Below, in pieces: positions 14,704 to 21,909 of a stretch of 21,909 nt of DNA (positions are counted from its first letter, which is position 1; the number at the start of each line of letters is the position of its first letter). The stretch lies in assembly GCA_025997275.1 (NCBI GenBank), contig BNUJ01000014.1:1-21909 (forward strand), in the 5' to 3' direction. The position numbers were made by a program, and so were the translations under genes. The DNA is from Deferribacterales bacterium (lineage in GTDB: Bacteria; Chrysiogenota; Deferribacteres; Deferribacterales; JAISNW01). The notes under the pieces were generated by a model that saw only the letters and a list, made by a program, of their open reading frames with translations, was not told the DNA's origin and made no database searches.

Positions 14704-15629
14704 GCACATTAAAAGTTAAAAAAATATTCATACTATACGGTGGGGACAGTGAGGAGCGCGAAGTATCGCTTAATAGCGGTGCGGCATGCTACAAAGCACT
14801 AGAAGATGACGGCTATAAGAAGCTGACGCTGATAGACACTAAAGGTGATGGAATCTTAAAGGTGGTTAAAGACAAACCCGATGTATGTTTGTTGGCATTA
14901 CACGGGGGTGGCGGAGAGGACGGCACTATTCAGGGCTTTTTAGATAGCCTAAATATCCCGTATACAGGCTCTGGGCTTGTGGCAAGTGCGCTGGCTTTTG
15001 ACAAGCAGATTACGAAGATTCATTTTGATGCTTGCGGCATATCTACACCTGACTGGCGTATGGCTAGCGATGAGGACGAGCAGCATCTTGATGAGCTTAA
15101 AGATTTGCTACCTGTGGTGGTGAAACCTGCGCGTGGTGGCTCTACAATCGGGCTTACAATCGTTAAAGATATTAAAGACTACATGAAAGCTGTCAAACTA
15201 GCGAAGAAGTATAGCGAGAACGTGCTAGTTGAAGAGTTTATAGAGGGCAAGGAGCTTACCTTTGCTGTTGTGTGTGGCTCGGTTTTACCTGCTATTTGGA
15301 TAAAGCCTGTCAGCGGGTTTTACGACTATAAATCTAAATATACTAAGGGTGCGACTGAATATCTATTCAAACTAGGTATAGCAGATAAGAAACTTGGAGA
15401 GTTAAACGATTTAGCCCTTGACGCTTACGATGCTGTGGGCTGCGAGGGTGTGGCACGTGTTGACGTAATCTATACGGGCAAGAAGGCGTATGTGCTGGAG
15501 GTAAATACTATACCGGGCATGACCGCTACCAGTTTAGTGCCTAAAGCGGCTGCTGAGGTGGGGTTAAGTTTTGCCCAGTTATTAGAGATTATGCTGAAAG
15601 ATGCGCTTGGGCGCGCAAAGCTAAGATAA
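14700..15629 (+). CDS. ddl: D-alanine:D-alanine ligase Ddl
   Basis: A 309-residue ATP-grasp enzyme that makes the D-Ala-D-Ala used by MurF. EEREVSLNSG (18-27), LHGGGGEDGT (67-76), VVKPARGGSTIG (140-151), the omega-loop FYDYKSKY (207-214) and EVNTIPGMTATSL (267-279) are all present. The Tyr in the YDYxxKY loop indicates D-Ala-D-Ala rather than D-Ala-D-Lac synthesis. A very strong purine-rich ribosome binding site (GAGAGGGGGG, 14687-14696) lies within the murC end. Eighteen nt separate it from ftsQ. Confidence 0.97.
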   Translation: MSTLKVKKIFILYGGDSEEREVSLNSGAACYKALEDDGYKKLTLIDTKGDGILKVVKDKPDVCLLALHGGGGEDGTIQGFLDSLNIPYTGSGLVASALAFDKQITKIHFDACGISTPDWRMASDEDEQHLDELKDLLPVVVKPARGGSTIGLTIVKDIKDYMKAVKLAKKYSENVLVEEFIEGKELTFAVVCGSVLPAIWIKPVSGFYDYKSKYTKGATEYLFKLGIADKKLGELNDLALDAYDAVGCEGVARVDVIYTGKKAYVLEVNTIPGMTATSLVPKAAAEVGLSFAQLLEIMLKDALGRAKLR

Positions 15630-15647
15630 ATTGAGGGGTAGGCTAAA

Positions 15648-16328
15648 ATGACAATATTAAAAATACTTTTTAAGACGTTCTGCACCGCCATATTTATCGG
15701 CGTTTTATGTGCGGGTTTTATGGTTATAAAACATAAACTTTATGCTAGTGCAAGGTATAATGTGCAGGTCGTTGAGGTGCGTGGAGTTAAAAAGACTGAT
15801 ATGGAGCAGTTAAAGCTCTTATTTCAGCCGTTGGTGGGGCAGAACATATTTTCTGATATAAAGGTGGACAATATACTGTCTAATGAGCCTTGGGTGGAGC
15901 GGCTATCTGTCCGCAGAGTGCTACCTGCCACTATAGTAGTGCGTGTAGGGGAGGCGTATGAGCTTTTGCGCTATCGCAATGGCAATGCATGTGCCACGTT
16001 AGTATCTAGCGGGGCGAAGATAGCGATACCATGTGGCGGTGTTCGTATAGATGTTGCACAAATGCCATTAGATGCGGAGTTTAAGGAGTTCTTAAAGGTG
16101 TATGAATTTAGCGAGTTGGCACAGCGCGGGGTAATATCGCTAAGAAGCGGTTTTTGGACACTGACTGATGGAGGGATAACCTTTGTTGCTCCGTATAATG
16201 CAGAAGTATTTAACTATAACTATCAGATGTTTGTAAATGATATAAATCAACGTTATCGCTCCATTGAGCGTGTGGACGTGACGGTTAAGGGTAGGATTTA
16301 TGTGAAGGGGGTAGCTAACAATGTCTAA
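15648..16328 (+). CDS. ftsQ: Divisome protein FtsQ
   Basis: A 226-residue bitopic membrane protein of the FtsQ/DivIB family, linking FtsB/FtsL to the rest of the divisome. A short cytoplasmic tail precedes a transmembrane helix at about 9-28, then a POTRA domain (about 40-105: VVEVRGVKKTDMEQLKLL, GQNIF, EPWVERLSVRRVLPATIVVRV) and the FtsQ C-terminal beta domain. Somewhat shorter than E. coli FtsQ (276). GAGGGG at 15633-15637/8 is a good ribosome binding site. The end overlaps ftsA by 8 nt. Confidence 0.93.
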   Translation: MTILKILFKTFCTAIFIGVLCAGFMVIKHKLYASARYNVQVVEVRGVKKTDMEQLKLLFQPLVGQNIFSDIKVDNILSNEPWVERLSVRRVLPATIVVRVGEAYELLRYRNGNACATLVSSGAKIAIPCGGVRIDVAQMPLDAEFKEFLKVYEFSELAQRGVISLRSGFWTLTDGGITFVAPYNAEVFNYNYQMFVNDINQRYRSIERVDVTVKGRIYVKGVANNV

Positions 16329-17580
16329 AGCAAAAACTAAAAGTGCCGATAACGTATATGTTGGATTGGATGTTGGAACGACTGTTGTTCGTGTAGTGGT
16401 TGTTCGTAAAAACAGTAGTGGCGGTGTTGATACGATAGGCGTAGGGACGGCTGACAGCACGGGTTTGCGCAAGGGTGCAGTCGTTAATATAAATGCTACC
16501 ATTAAGGATATACAATCAGCTGTTCTTGAAGCTGAGCGAATGAGTGGTGTCAGCATAAAGGTTGCTTGCGCTGGTATAGCGGGCAGTCATATAAAGAGTT
16601 TCAATTCGCACGGGCTAATATCCGTAAAAAGCGGGGAAGTTACTAGAGGCGACGTTGTGCGCGTTAAAGAGTCTGCTGAAACGGTGAATATCCCTGTGGG
16701 CTTTGAAGTGTTGCATTCGCTACCCCAGCAGTTCATATTAGACGGGCAGGGGGAGATAAAAGACCCTGTTGGTATGAATGGTGTGCGGTTGGAAGTTGAT
16801 ATGCATATTGTAGCGGGGGCGGTTTCCAATGTGGCTAGTATGATGCGCTCTTGCACTGGTGCGGGTATCAGCATTGAAAAATTATATTTAGAGCAACTAG
16901 CCGCATCTGAAGCGGTGCTGTTGGAGGATGAGAAAGAGATAGGTATAGGACTTATAGATGTAGGCGGTGGCACTACGGAGTTGGCAGTATTTAATCGTGG
17001 GGCTGTATATCACACAGCCACGTTGCAGTCAGGGGGGGCTAACTTTACTAGAGATTTGCAAATTGGACTGACCACGTCTGAGCTAGAGGCTGAGCGCGTA
17101 AAGGTAGAGCATGGTTGCGTGTGGATGGATATGGTTGGAGCGGATGCTGTGATTGATGTGGCATCTGTCGGTGGCAGACCGCCGAGAAAGTTAGCCAAAC
17201 AGGTATTGACGCAGATATTGTATTCACGTGCGGAGGAAGTTTTTACTTTAATATTAGGTGAGTTGCAAAAAAGTGGGTTAGTGGATGTTGTTAAGAATGC
17301 CGGGTTAGTTATTACTGGTGGCGTAGCGAATATGGAGGGGATAGTAGAGCTTGCCACTAGCATACTTGGTGTGCCTGTGCGTGTAGGCAGACCATACAAT
17401 GTTGGAGGCTTGTCTGATATGGTTAGCGACCCTGCGTATGCAACTGCTGTGGGGCTTGCCCTAATGCATGCAAAGAAGGGAAGCTCTGCTAACGTGATAG
17501 CAAAGGCTGGTGGCAACAATGATAATATGATAAGTAGTATATTCAACAACCTAAGAGAGTTGGTTGGAGAATTTTTTTAG
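16321..17580 (+). CDS. ftsA: FtsA, actin-like membrane tether for FtsZ
   Basis: A 419-residue actin-fold ATPase that anchors FtsZ filaments to the inner membrane and recruits later division proteins. The phosphate-1 motif GLDVGTTVVRVVV is at 15-27, the FtsA-specific 1C domain spans about 84-162, phosphate-2 DVGGGTTELAVF is at 213-224 and the adenosine motif ITGGVANMEG at 331-340. The C-terminus ends in an amphipathic helix (ISSIFNNLRELVGEFF, 404-419) with the hydrophobic face expected for membrane targeting. It overlaps ftsQ by 8 nt; 31 nt lie before the preferred ftsZ start. Confidence 0.97.
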   Translation: MSKAKTKSADNVYVGLDVGTTVVRVVVVRKNSSGGVDTIGVGTADSTGLRKGAVVNINATIKDIQSAVLEAERMSGVSIKVACAGIAGSHIKSFNSHGLISVKSGEVTRGDVVRVKESAETVNIPVGFEVLHSLPQQFILDGQGEIKDPVGMNGVRLEVDMHIVAGAVSNVASMMRSCTGAGISIEKLYLEQLAASEAVLLEDEKEIGIGLIDVGGGTTELAVFNRGAVYHTATLQSGGANFTRDLQIGLTTSELEAERVKVEHGCVWMDMVGADAVIDVASVGGRPPRKLAKQVLTQILYSRAEEVFTLILGELQKSGLVDVVKNAGLVITGGVANMEGIVELATSILGVPVRVGRPYNVGGLSDMVSDPAYATAVGLALMHAKKGSSANVIAKAGGNNDNMISSIFNNLRELVGEFF

Positions 17581-17611
17581 ACGTGATGGTGTAGGGTATA
17601 CGGGGGTATAT

Positions 17612-18775
17612 ATGGACTACAATACTGATATTCGGTTTAACAAGTCGCCTAAAGGGGCGGACATTCGGGTAGTGGGTGTGGGTGGCTGTGGTGGCAATGC
17701 TATCATCAATATGATAGCAGCGGGAGTTCAGCATGTTGGTTTCATCGCCGCTAATACTGATGCACAAGACCTTGAAAAGAATACAGCAAATATTGATAAG
17801 ATATTGCTTGGCAAAGACATCACGCACGGGCGTGGAGCGGGAATGGACCCAGAGGTGGGAAAGAAGACTGCCCTTGCAACATCGGAGTTAATATCAGAAA
17901 CTATGTCAGGGGCTGATATGATTTTTATCACGGCAGGTATGGGTAAGGGGACTGGCACTGGGGCGTCTCCTGTTATAGCAGCGATTGCTAAAGACCTTGA
18001 TGCGCTTGTTGTGGCGGTGATTGTTATGCCGATGAAATATATGGGCAAGCCGATATTAGCAAAAGCAGAGTTGGGACTAAAGGAGCTGATAGAACACGTT
18101 GACTCTTATATTGTGCTTGATGCTGATAGGATAGTGGACGTGATAGATAAAAACGCAACCGTCAAACAGGCGTTTGAAATCATAGATAATGTTCTGGTGC
18201 AGGCTGTTAAGTGTATAAGCGAAACAGTGCACAACATAGGACATATAAATTCTGATTTTAATGATATAAAGACTATTATGCTTTCGCAAGGACCCGCTCT
18301 TATGGGTATGGGGACTGCAACTGGAGATAATCGTGCAAAAGAAGCATTTGAGAAAGCGTTGAAAAGCCCGCTACTTGCCGACTGCGATATAAGCAGTGCG
18401 CATGGTGCACTACTTGCGGTAACTGCAGCGGAAGATGATTTTCGCTTCATTGAGTTCACGGATATTATGGGGTTATTGCAAGAGAACGTTGGCGAGAATA
18501 CTATTGTCTCTCAAAGTTTGGTATTTGACGCTCGCACAGACGGTTCAATAACCGTGAGCTTAATTGTTACGGGTATCAAGAAGATGAATACCCACCGCTC
18601 GTCAGAGGTAATATCCCTGATAGACTATAAGAAAGGAAAAAAGAAAGACAACAACATAATAGTCAACAATATGCAAAAAATTACGAAGTTGAATAAAGAT
18701 ATTCAATCATTTGATGACTATAACACTGATGAGGCTGGTAATCTGCCAACGTATCTGCGCAAACAATTGGATTAG
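17612..18775 (+). CDS. ftsZ: FtsZ, divergent tubulin-like division GTPase
   Basis: A 387-residue FtsZ, normally the self-assembling GTPase of the division ring. The N-terminal phosphate loop VGVGGCGGNA (21-30) is canonical; the T7 loop N213-S-D215-F-N-D218 keeps both catalytic aspartates; and the C-terminal peptide LPTYLRKQLD (378-387) is suited to FtsA binding. The nucleotide site is unusual: GMGKGTGTG (109-117) has Lys112 where nearly all FtsZ have Gly, GAGANPE is GAGMDPE (75-81), the FEGKKR loop is YMGKPI (143-148), and PND is DAD (170-172). I chose ATG 17612, with GGGGG at 17602-17606, over the in-frame TTG at 17564, which would add 16 residues (403 in all) unlike normal FtsZ N-termini. 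Confidence 0.94.
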   Translation: MDYNTDIRFNKSPKGADIRVVGVGGCGGNAIINMIAAGVQHVGFIAANTDAQDLEKNTANIDKILLGKDITHGRGAGMDPEVGKKTALATSELISETMSGADMIFITAGMGKGTGTGASPVIAAIAKDLDALVVAVIVMPMKYMGKPILAKAELGLKELIEHVDSYIVLDADRIVDVIDKNATVKQAFEIIDNVLVQAVKCISETVHNIGHINSDFNDIKTIMLSQGPALMGMGTATGDNRAKEAFEKALKSPLLADCDISSAHGALLAVTAAEDDFRFIEFTDIMGLLQENVGENTIVSQSLVFDARTDGSITVSLIVTGIKKMNTHRSSEVISLIDYKKGKKKDNNIIVNNMQKITKLNKDIQSFDDYNTDEAGNLPTYLRKQLD

Positions 18776-18830
18776 TTGTTTTATAGGCTATCTATGTCGC
18801 CAAACCCCCTTGTCGGCATGGATTATATTG

Positions 18831-18852
18831 CCCCCTTCCGTAAGGGAGGGGG
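18831..18852 (+). terminator. GNRA-capped hairpin after ftsZ, possible terminator or attenuator
   Basis: CCCCCTTCC (18831-18839) pairs with GGGAGGGGG (18844-18852), a 9-bp stem with one G-U pair around a GTAA loop. The bases after it (TGTTGTAATAACC) are not a good T-run, so it may be a weak terminator, an attenuator before the next genes, or a stabilising 3' end. An identical CCCCCTT at 18805-18811 could compete for the same G-run. Confidence 0.5.
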
Positions 18853-18854
18853 TG

Positions 18855-18885
18855 TTGTAATAACCTCTAAAGAATTTTTTATATT
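18855..18885 (+). promoter_or_regulatory. Candidate promoter of the envelope operon
   Basis: -35 TTGTAA (18855-18860) and -10 TATATT (18880-18885), but with a long 19-nt spacer, so the match is weak. The genes might instead be read through from ftsZ. Confidence 0.3.
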
Positions 18886-18926
18886 TAGCCGATGAGACAA
18901 AAGATATTCTTATTGGAGGTTATGGC

Positions 18927-19871
18927 ATGCATAAGGTTCTGCTTATATGTATAATTTTGTTATCCCTTACTACTTGTAGCAAGGATTTTGAGCCTAGTAT
19001 TCTCAAGCTCGATAATGTGAAAGGTAAGGATAATCAATATAGTGTGCCTGCCGAGTGTTCAGAGTATTTGTCTAATGCCAACGGTAAGGTTATCAACGTT
19101 GCTGTCCTTAACTTTGCAAACAAAACTGCATATTCCGATTCAAAGATAAGTTCTGAGCTAGGAAACAACATCAGAAGAGCGTTCGTTGCCCTCGGTGGCT
19201 ATAATGTTATAGACACTGAAAGTGTTGTGCGCAAGGGCAAGATTACTGATAGAGATGATGAGGCACTTGCGGCGGCACTAGGTGCTGACTATCTGGTGAA
19301 CGGTAGCATTGATAATTTCAGGGCATTGCTAGCTGCTAATTCCTGTGATGAGAGCGGGAAATGTACTTACAGGGTTACTATAGACGTAACCTTAAAGGTG
19401 ACAAAGGTTAAAACATCTGAACAGGTCTATAAGAAGACTTCTCATACTTATTTTAATGCGGCATATACTGACCGTGAGGTCTTGACTGATGAAAAGATGA
19501 TTGGATTAGTCAGCTCTGCACTTAATAGATATTTTCGCAATTTGATTACAGACGAATTATTGTCGGCTGTCCCTGTTCGTGCGTATGTTGTTCAATTACG
19601 CGGTGGCAAAAAAGCTGCCTTAATCAATGCCACGCGAGATAGTGGTATTAGAGAGGGGATGTTGTTCAGACCATATAGTGTAAGTGTTGAAACAGAGTAT
19701 GTGACTGGCAAATCCTATTGTCATTTGACGCCTATGCCCTTTACGCTTAAAGCATCTAAATACATAAACGATACTGGCACTTGGCTTGAAGTTGGCTCTG
19801 CAAGTGGCAAAGTGTTGAAACAGTTGAATGTTGGAACGATTGTTCAACGTATAGTGTCTGATAAAAAATAG
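18927..19871 (+). CDS. Putative lipoprotein with CsgG/FlgT-like domain
   Basis: A 314-residue exported protein. A hydrophobic signal segment ends in LTTC with Cys17, an acceptable though not ideal lipobox (Thr before Cys), so lipid attachment is likely but not certain. Residues about 55-170 resemble the CsgG/FlgT-type fold: VINVAVLNFANKT, a helix with SELGNNIRRAF, GYNVIDTE, then GADYLVNGSI and a beta-rich TIDVTLKVTKVKT. The C-terminal 215-310 looks like a separate small beta domain. CsgG forms the curli secretion pore; FlgT-like proteins stabilise envelope machines. No curli or flagellar gene is near, so the role is unknown. C140 and C146 might form a disulfide. GGAGG at 18915-18919 is a strong ribosome binding site; 20 nt separate it from the next gene. 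Confidence 0.8.
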   Translation: MHKVLLICIILLSLTTCSKDFEPSILKLDNVKGKDNQYSVPAECSEYLSNANGKVINVAVLNFANKTAYSDSKISSELGNNIRRAFVALGGYNVIDTESVVRKGKITDRDDEALAAALGADYLVNGSIDNFRALLAANSCDESGKCTYRVTIDVTLKVTKVKTSEQVYKKTSHTYFNAAYTDREVLTDEKMIGLVSSALNRYFRNLITDELLSAVPVRAYVVQLRGGKKAALINATRDSGIREGMLFRPYSVSVETEYVTGKSYCHLTPMPFTLKASKYINDTGTWLEVGSASGKVLKQLNVGTIVQRIVSDKK

Positions 19872-19891
19872 TTTTTGGAGGATATTGATAA

Positions 19892-20614
19892 ATGAAAAAG
19901 TTTATATTTGGCGTTTTATTTATACTTGCGTGTGCACTTGTTGTTGTTCCTGTGGCAAATGCGCAAGATGCTGATGTTGAGGAAGATATGTTCCCCAAAA
20001 TTCCGCGTATATCAAATAAGAAATGGAACATAACGGCTGGTGTGGGCACGTATCTTATGCCTATTAAGGTTTATGCTAAAGATGCAACTACTGAAGCTAA
20101 AAGCGATAAAGAGCTTACGAGTGAGGCTGTTTCAAGCATAACAGGACAAATTTATTTTAATGACTACGTGGGCATTTCGTTAGGACAGCAGACTGCAGGT
20201 TTTGGTTATAAAAAGGGTGAAACCTCTCCATATATAATGAATTTTGAAATGACGTCTCTATCTACCGTAGTTTTGTTGAGATACCCTGTTGCTGATTTTA
20301 TGGATGTGTATGCTGGTTTGGGACTTTCGTTTATGACTGCAACCATTGACCAGTTTGGGGTTGACAGTTCAGATATAGTTTCTCAATCTAGCAATATAAG
20401 TTTTATGTTGCCACAGGCTGAGTTTGGGTTGCGTTTTTATGTGAACCATTTTACGTTTGGTTTGAAGGTGAGCGGTCTTCCGTTGGAGATAAAAACTCCT
20501 CTGCCAGACGGAACGCTTAGCGTGATAGATGCCACAACGCCAGCCAACTACAAAGAGCCAGAACTTGGCATTATGCCTATAATATTGGAGATAAATGCTG
20601 GGTTTGCTTTCTAG
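19892..20614 (+). CDS. Putative outer-membrane beta-barrel protein (OmpW-like size)
   Basis: A 240-residue protein with a clear signal peptide (MKKFIFGV... cleaved after VANA, 24/25). The mature part has alternating hydrophobic beta strands from WNITAGVGTYLMP (45-57) to the last strand IILEINAGFAF. The terminal Phe is the standard signal for the BAM insertion machinery of diderm bacteria. Size and strand content suggest an eight-stranded barrel, similar to OmpW/OmpA-type barrels, but no family motif is diagnostic. GGAGG at 19877-19881 precedes the ATG. It lies between the CsgG-like gene and a secreted protein with short gaps, suggesting a shared envelope function. Confidence 0.78.
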   Translation: MKKFIFGVLFILACALVVVPVANAQDADVEEDMFPKIPRISNKKWNITAGVGTYLMPIKVYAKDATTEAKSDKELTSEAVSSITGQIYFNDYVGISLGQQTAGFGYKKGETSPYIMNFEMTSLSTVVLLRYPVADFMDVYAGLGLSFMTATIDQFGVDSSDIVSQSSNISFMLPQAEFGLRFYVNHFTFGLKVSGLPLEIKTPLPDGTLSVIDATTPANYKEPELGIMPIILEINAGFAF

Positions 20615-20630
20615 GTGGGAGGGTTGCATA

Positions 20631-21482
20631 ATGTATAGGATATTGGCAACGATATTAGCTCTCTATGTTGGTATATTTAGCTATGCGGTAGTGGCGCAAG
20701 ATAAAACACGAGACGATTTTCGCGGTATCAAGTGGGGAACTAACATTAGCAAGTTGTCGGGGCTGACTCATGTTGCCACCTATAGAAATGGTGTCATTGT
20801 GTATGAAAAGGTTAAAGAGAACCTAGCGTTGGACGGTGTCCCAGTGAATTCAATAAGGTATCTATTCAAGGATGATGTATTTTTTGCCGCAGAGCTTATC
20901 TATGACGAGGCGAATGCGGATGCTGTCCTATCTGCTCTAAATGCTTTAATGGCGAGCGATGAGCACAGATTGCCTTATGGCGTGAGGGTTGATGCGTCTA
21001 GTAACATGGCATATATAACAACTGTCGCCACAAACGGAGCAAGGAATAATGCATCAATTGCCGCTGGAGGTGATGGTGGTGCTGGAGGTGATGGTGGTAA
21101 TGGTGGTGATGGTGCTGTTGTATCGGGTGACTTATCTGCTACTAGTGATGGGGCTATTAAAGATTATCAGATTGAGCTTGTCTTGAATGGAGAAGTTCAA
21201 CTTGTGCCCGCGATGAATCTATTAGAATGTAAGGCTGGTAGCACGCTTGTGTTCAACAGATTGCTCTATAAAGGTGCAGATACCAGCAAGAGTATGAATT
21301 TTAAGGGTTGGTATAGGCGTGATTTGCGCACGAATAACGGGGACGACAGGAATTATCCTATCAGTATTTTGCGGCGTGCTATGCGGACATCATACTCGCA
21401 GGATAGAGAGCACCGCATATATCCTGTCACAGCAGAGCTAGAAGGCAGGGAACAGGTTATAATGTATATAGAAATTAAATAG
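20631..21482 (+). CDS. Secreted periplasmic protein with Gly/Asp-rich repeat
   Basis: A 283-residue protein. The signal peptide (1-22, ending AVVA before Gln23) suggests export. Residues about 28-115 (DDFRGIKWGTNISKLSGL...) resemble an uncharacterised periplasmic domain I have seen in Deltaproteobacteria and relatives; function unknown. A Gly/Asp-rich linker follows at 146-162 (GGDGGA-type units), then a C-terminal domain (about 175-283) I do not recognise, rich in beta and Arg. I start at ATG 20631, which has GGGAGGG (20617-20623) 7 nt upstream and gives a proper signal peptide; the ATG at 20595 would place 12 residues before it and overlap the barrel gene. Probably the last gene of the envelope operon. 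Confidence 0.75.
   Translation: MYRILATILALYVGIFSYAVVAQDKTRDDFRGIKWGTNISKLSGLTHVATYRNGVIVYEKVKENLALDGVPVNSIRYLFKDDVFFAAELIYDEANADAVLSALNALMASDEHRLPYGVRVDASSNMAYITTVATNGARNNASIAAGGDGGAGGDGGNGGDGAVVSGDLSATSDGAIKDYQIELVLNGEVQLVPAMNLLECKAGSTLVFNRLLYKGADTSKSMNFKGWYRRDLRTNNGDDRNYPISILRRAMRTSYSQDREHRIYPVTAELEGREQVIMYIEIK
21066..21116 (+). repeat. 18-bp tandem repeat inside the secreted protein gene
   Basis: GGAGGTGATGGTGGTGCT (21066-21083), a near copy ending AAT (21084-21101) and a partial copy (21102-21116). Each unit encodes six residues, GGDGGA, GGDGGN, GGDGA. In-frame copy-number change by slippage is possible. Confidence 0.8.
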
Positions 21483-21520
21483 AAGTTGTGCTATTACCAA
21501 TATGGATACAGGGTGGCTGA

Positions 21521-21909
21521 TTATGCAGCTGTGAGTTTTGCTACGTTTTCTATGTGGTACGTGTGTGGGTAGTTATCAAACAGGGTAATTTCATCTATGT
21601 TGTAGTTCATTGAGAACTTTTCTAAATCTCTTGCTAGTGTCATAGGATTGCACGATATATATACAAACTTTTCAGCTTTTATCTGCAGCAGTTTTTTTAT
21701 GGTTTGTGTGCTCAGTCCCTCACGCGAAGGGTCAACGAGTATAGTATCATAGTTGGTCTCGCTGATAGACGCTGCGTCCCCGTGTTTGATAGGGTAGCCC
21801 AGTTGCCTGCCTAGCGAGGCGGCTGTTTTATCAAGCTCTATGGCACTGATATTCGCTCCATTTTTCAACATTGCCGCCGTGAAAAAGCCGCTGCCAGCAT
21901 AGAGTTCTA
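21521..21909 (-). CDS. TrmA/RlmD-type RNA uracil-5 methyltransferase, C-terminal part (partial)
   Basis: The gene enters from beyond the window's right end and reads leftward to the TAA at 21521-21523. About 128 residues of the SAM-dependent methyltransferase domain are visible: ELYAGSGFFTAAML (SAM motif I), AIELD, ILVDPSREGLS (usually DPPRxGL), YISCNPMTLARDL with the catalytic Cys of m5U methyltransferases, and PHTYHIENVAKL with the C-terminal Glu that acts as base. Family members methylate uridines in 23S rRNA (RlmD, RlmC) or tRNA (TrmA); which one cannot be decided from this part, as the N-terminal TRAM/iron-sulfur region is outside. It converges on the envelope operon across a 38-nt gap without a clear terminator. 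Confidence 0.88.
   Translation of the reverse strand, partial: ELYAGSGFFTAAMLKNGANISAIELDKTAASLGRQLGYPIKHGDAASISETNYDTILVDPSREGLSTQTIKKLLQIKAEKFVYISCNPMTLARDLEKFSMNYNIDEITLFDNYPHTYHIENVAKLTAA

Noticed and set aside
16140..16556. 138-codon open frame antisense to the ftsQ/ftsA junction
   Set aside because: Crosses two well-supported genes and shows no family motif or ribosome binding site.
17010..17549. Long open frame (179 codons) antisense to ftsA
   Set aside because: Ser/Thr/Pro/Ala-rich shadow of the opposite strand with no initiation site; ftsA is unambiguous.
17564..17611. TTG start extending FtsZ by 16 residues
   Set aside because: Although GGTTGG lies near, the added residues (ENFFRRDGVG...) do not resemble FtsZ N-termini, while ATG 17612 gives the usual short lead before VVGVGG.
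20595..20630. ATG 20595 as the start of the secreted protein
   Set aside because: It would put 12 residues ahead of the signal peptide and lie inside the barrel gene; ATG 20631 has a strong ribosome binding site.
21066..21116. RTX calcium-binding repeat or CRISPR-like array
   Set aside because: Units are contiguous, only 18 bp, in frame, and do not follow the RTX nonapeptide; it is a coding Gly/Asp repeat.
21483..21520. Bidirectional terminator between the envelope operon and the methyltransferase gene
   Set aside because: No stem with a T-run on either strand could be found in the 38-nt gap.

Overview
The window is dominated by a complete, tightly packed division and cell wall (dcw) cluster on the + strand, positions 2672-18775, in the order mraZ, rsmH, ftsL, ftsI, murE, murF, mraY, murD, ftsW, murG, murC, ddl, ftsQ, ftsA, ftsZ. 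Most junctions overlap by 4-26 nt or have gaps of a few nt, so the cluster reads as one long transcript with coupled translation. The host is a diderm (Gram-negative-type) bacterium. MurE carries the DNPR motif of meso-diaminopimelate-adding enzymes, and the 3' flank encodes a putative lipoprotein, an outer-membrane barrel ending in Phe and a secreted periplasmic protein. The sequence is moderately AT-rich. I cannot name the phylum; the secreted 'FRGIKWGT' domain and the gene order recall Deltaproteobacteria-like or neighbouring lineages, but that is only an impression.

Left flank (1-2671): a decayed IS1595/IS1016-type insertion sequence with 17-bp inverted ends and a transposase broken by an internal deletion and frameshift; a leftward radical SAM gene with its own close promoter; a monocistronic RNA-binding (RRM) gene with promoter, about 90-nt leader and strong terminator; then a 367-nt gene-poor stretch with a possible coding relic. 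That stretch ends in the mraZ promoter, which is overlaid by five exactly 10-bp-phased ATGGTATAAA-like units, very probably the MraZ operator.

Centre: MraZ (regulator) and RsmH (16S rRNA methyltransferase) lead. MurC, D, E, F and Ddl build the UDP-MurNAc-pentapeptide, MraY and MurG make lipid I and II, FtsW and FtsI polymerise and crosslink septal wall, and FtsL, Q, A and Z form the divisome. murB, usually between murC and ddl, is absent. The most unusual observations are here. FtsZ has simultaneous changes at several normally conserved GTP-contacting positions, including Lys inside the GGGTGTG signature. MurC and MurF have both replaced the near-universal HNxxN motif by HIxxD, while MurD and MurE keep the Asn pair.

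Right flank (18776-21909): a GNRA-capped hairpin after ftsZ, then a three-gene envelope operon (CsgG/FlgT-like putative lipoprotein, OmpW-like barrel, secreted protein with a Gly/Asp repeat), and converging on it the 3' part of a TrmA/RlmD-type RNA uracil-5 methyltransferase cut by the window end. No tRNA, rRNA or CRISPR array was seen.
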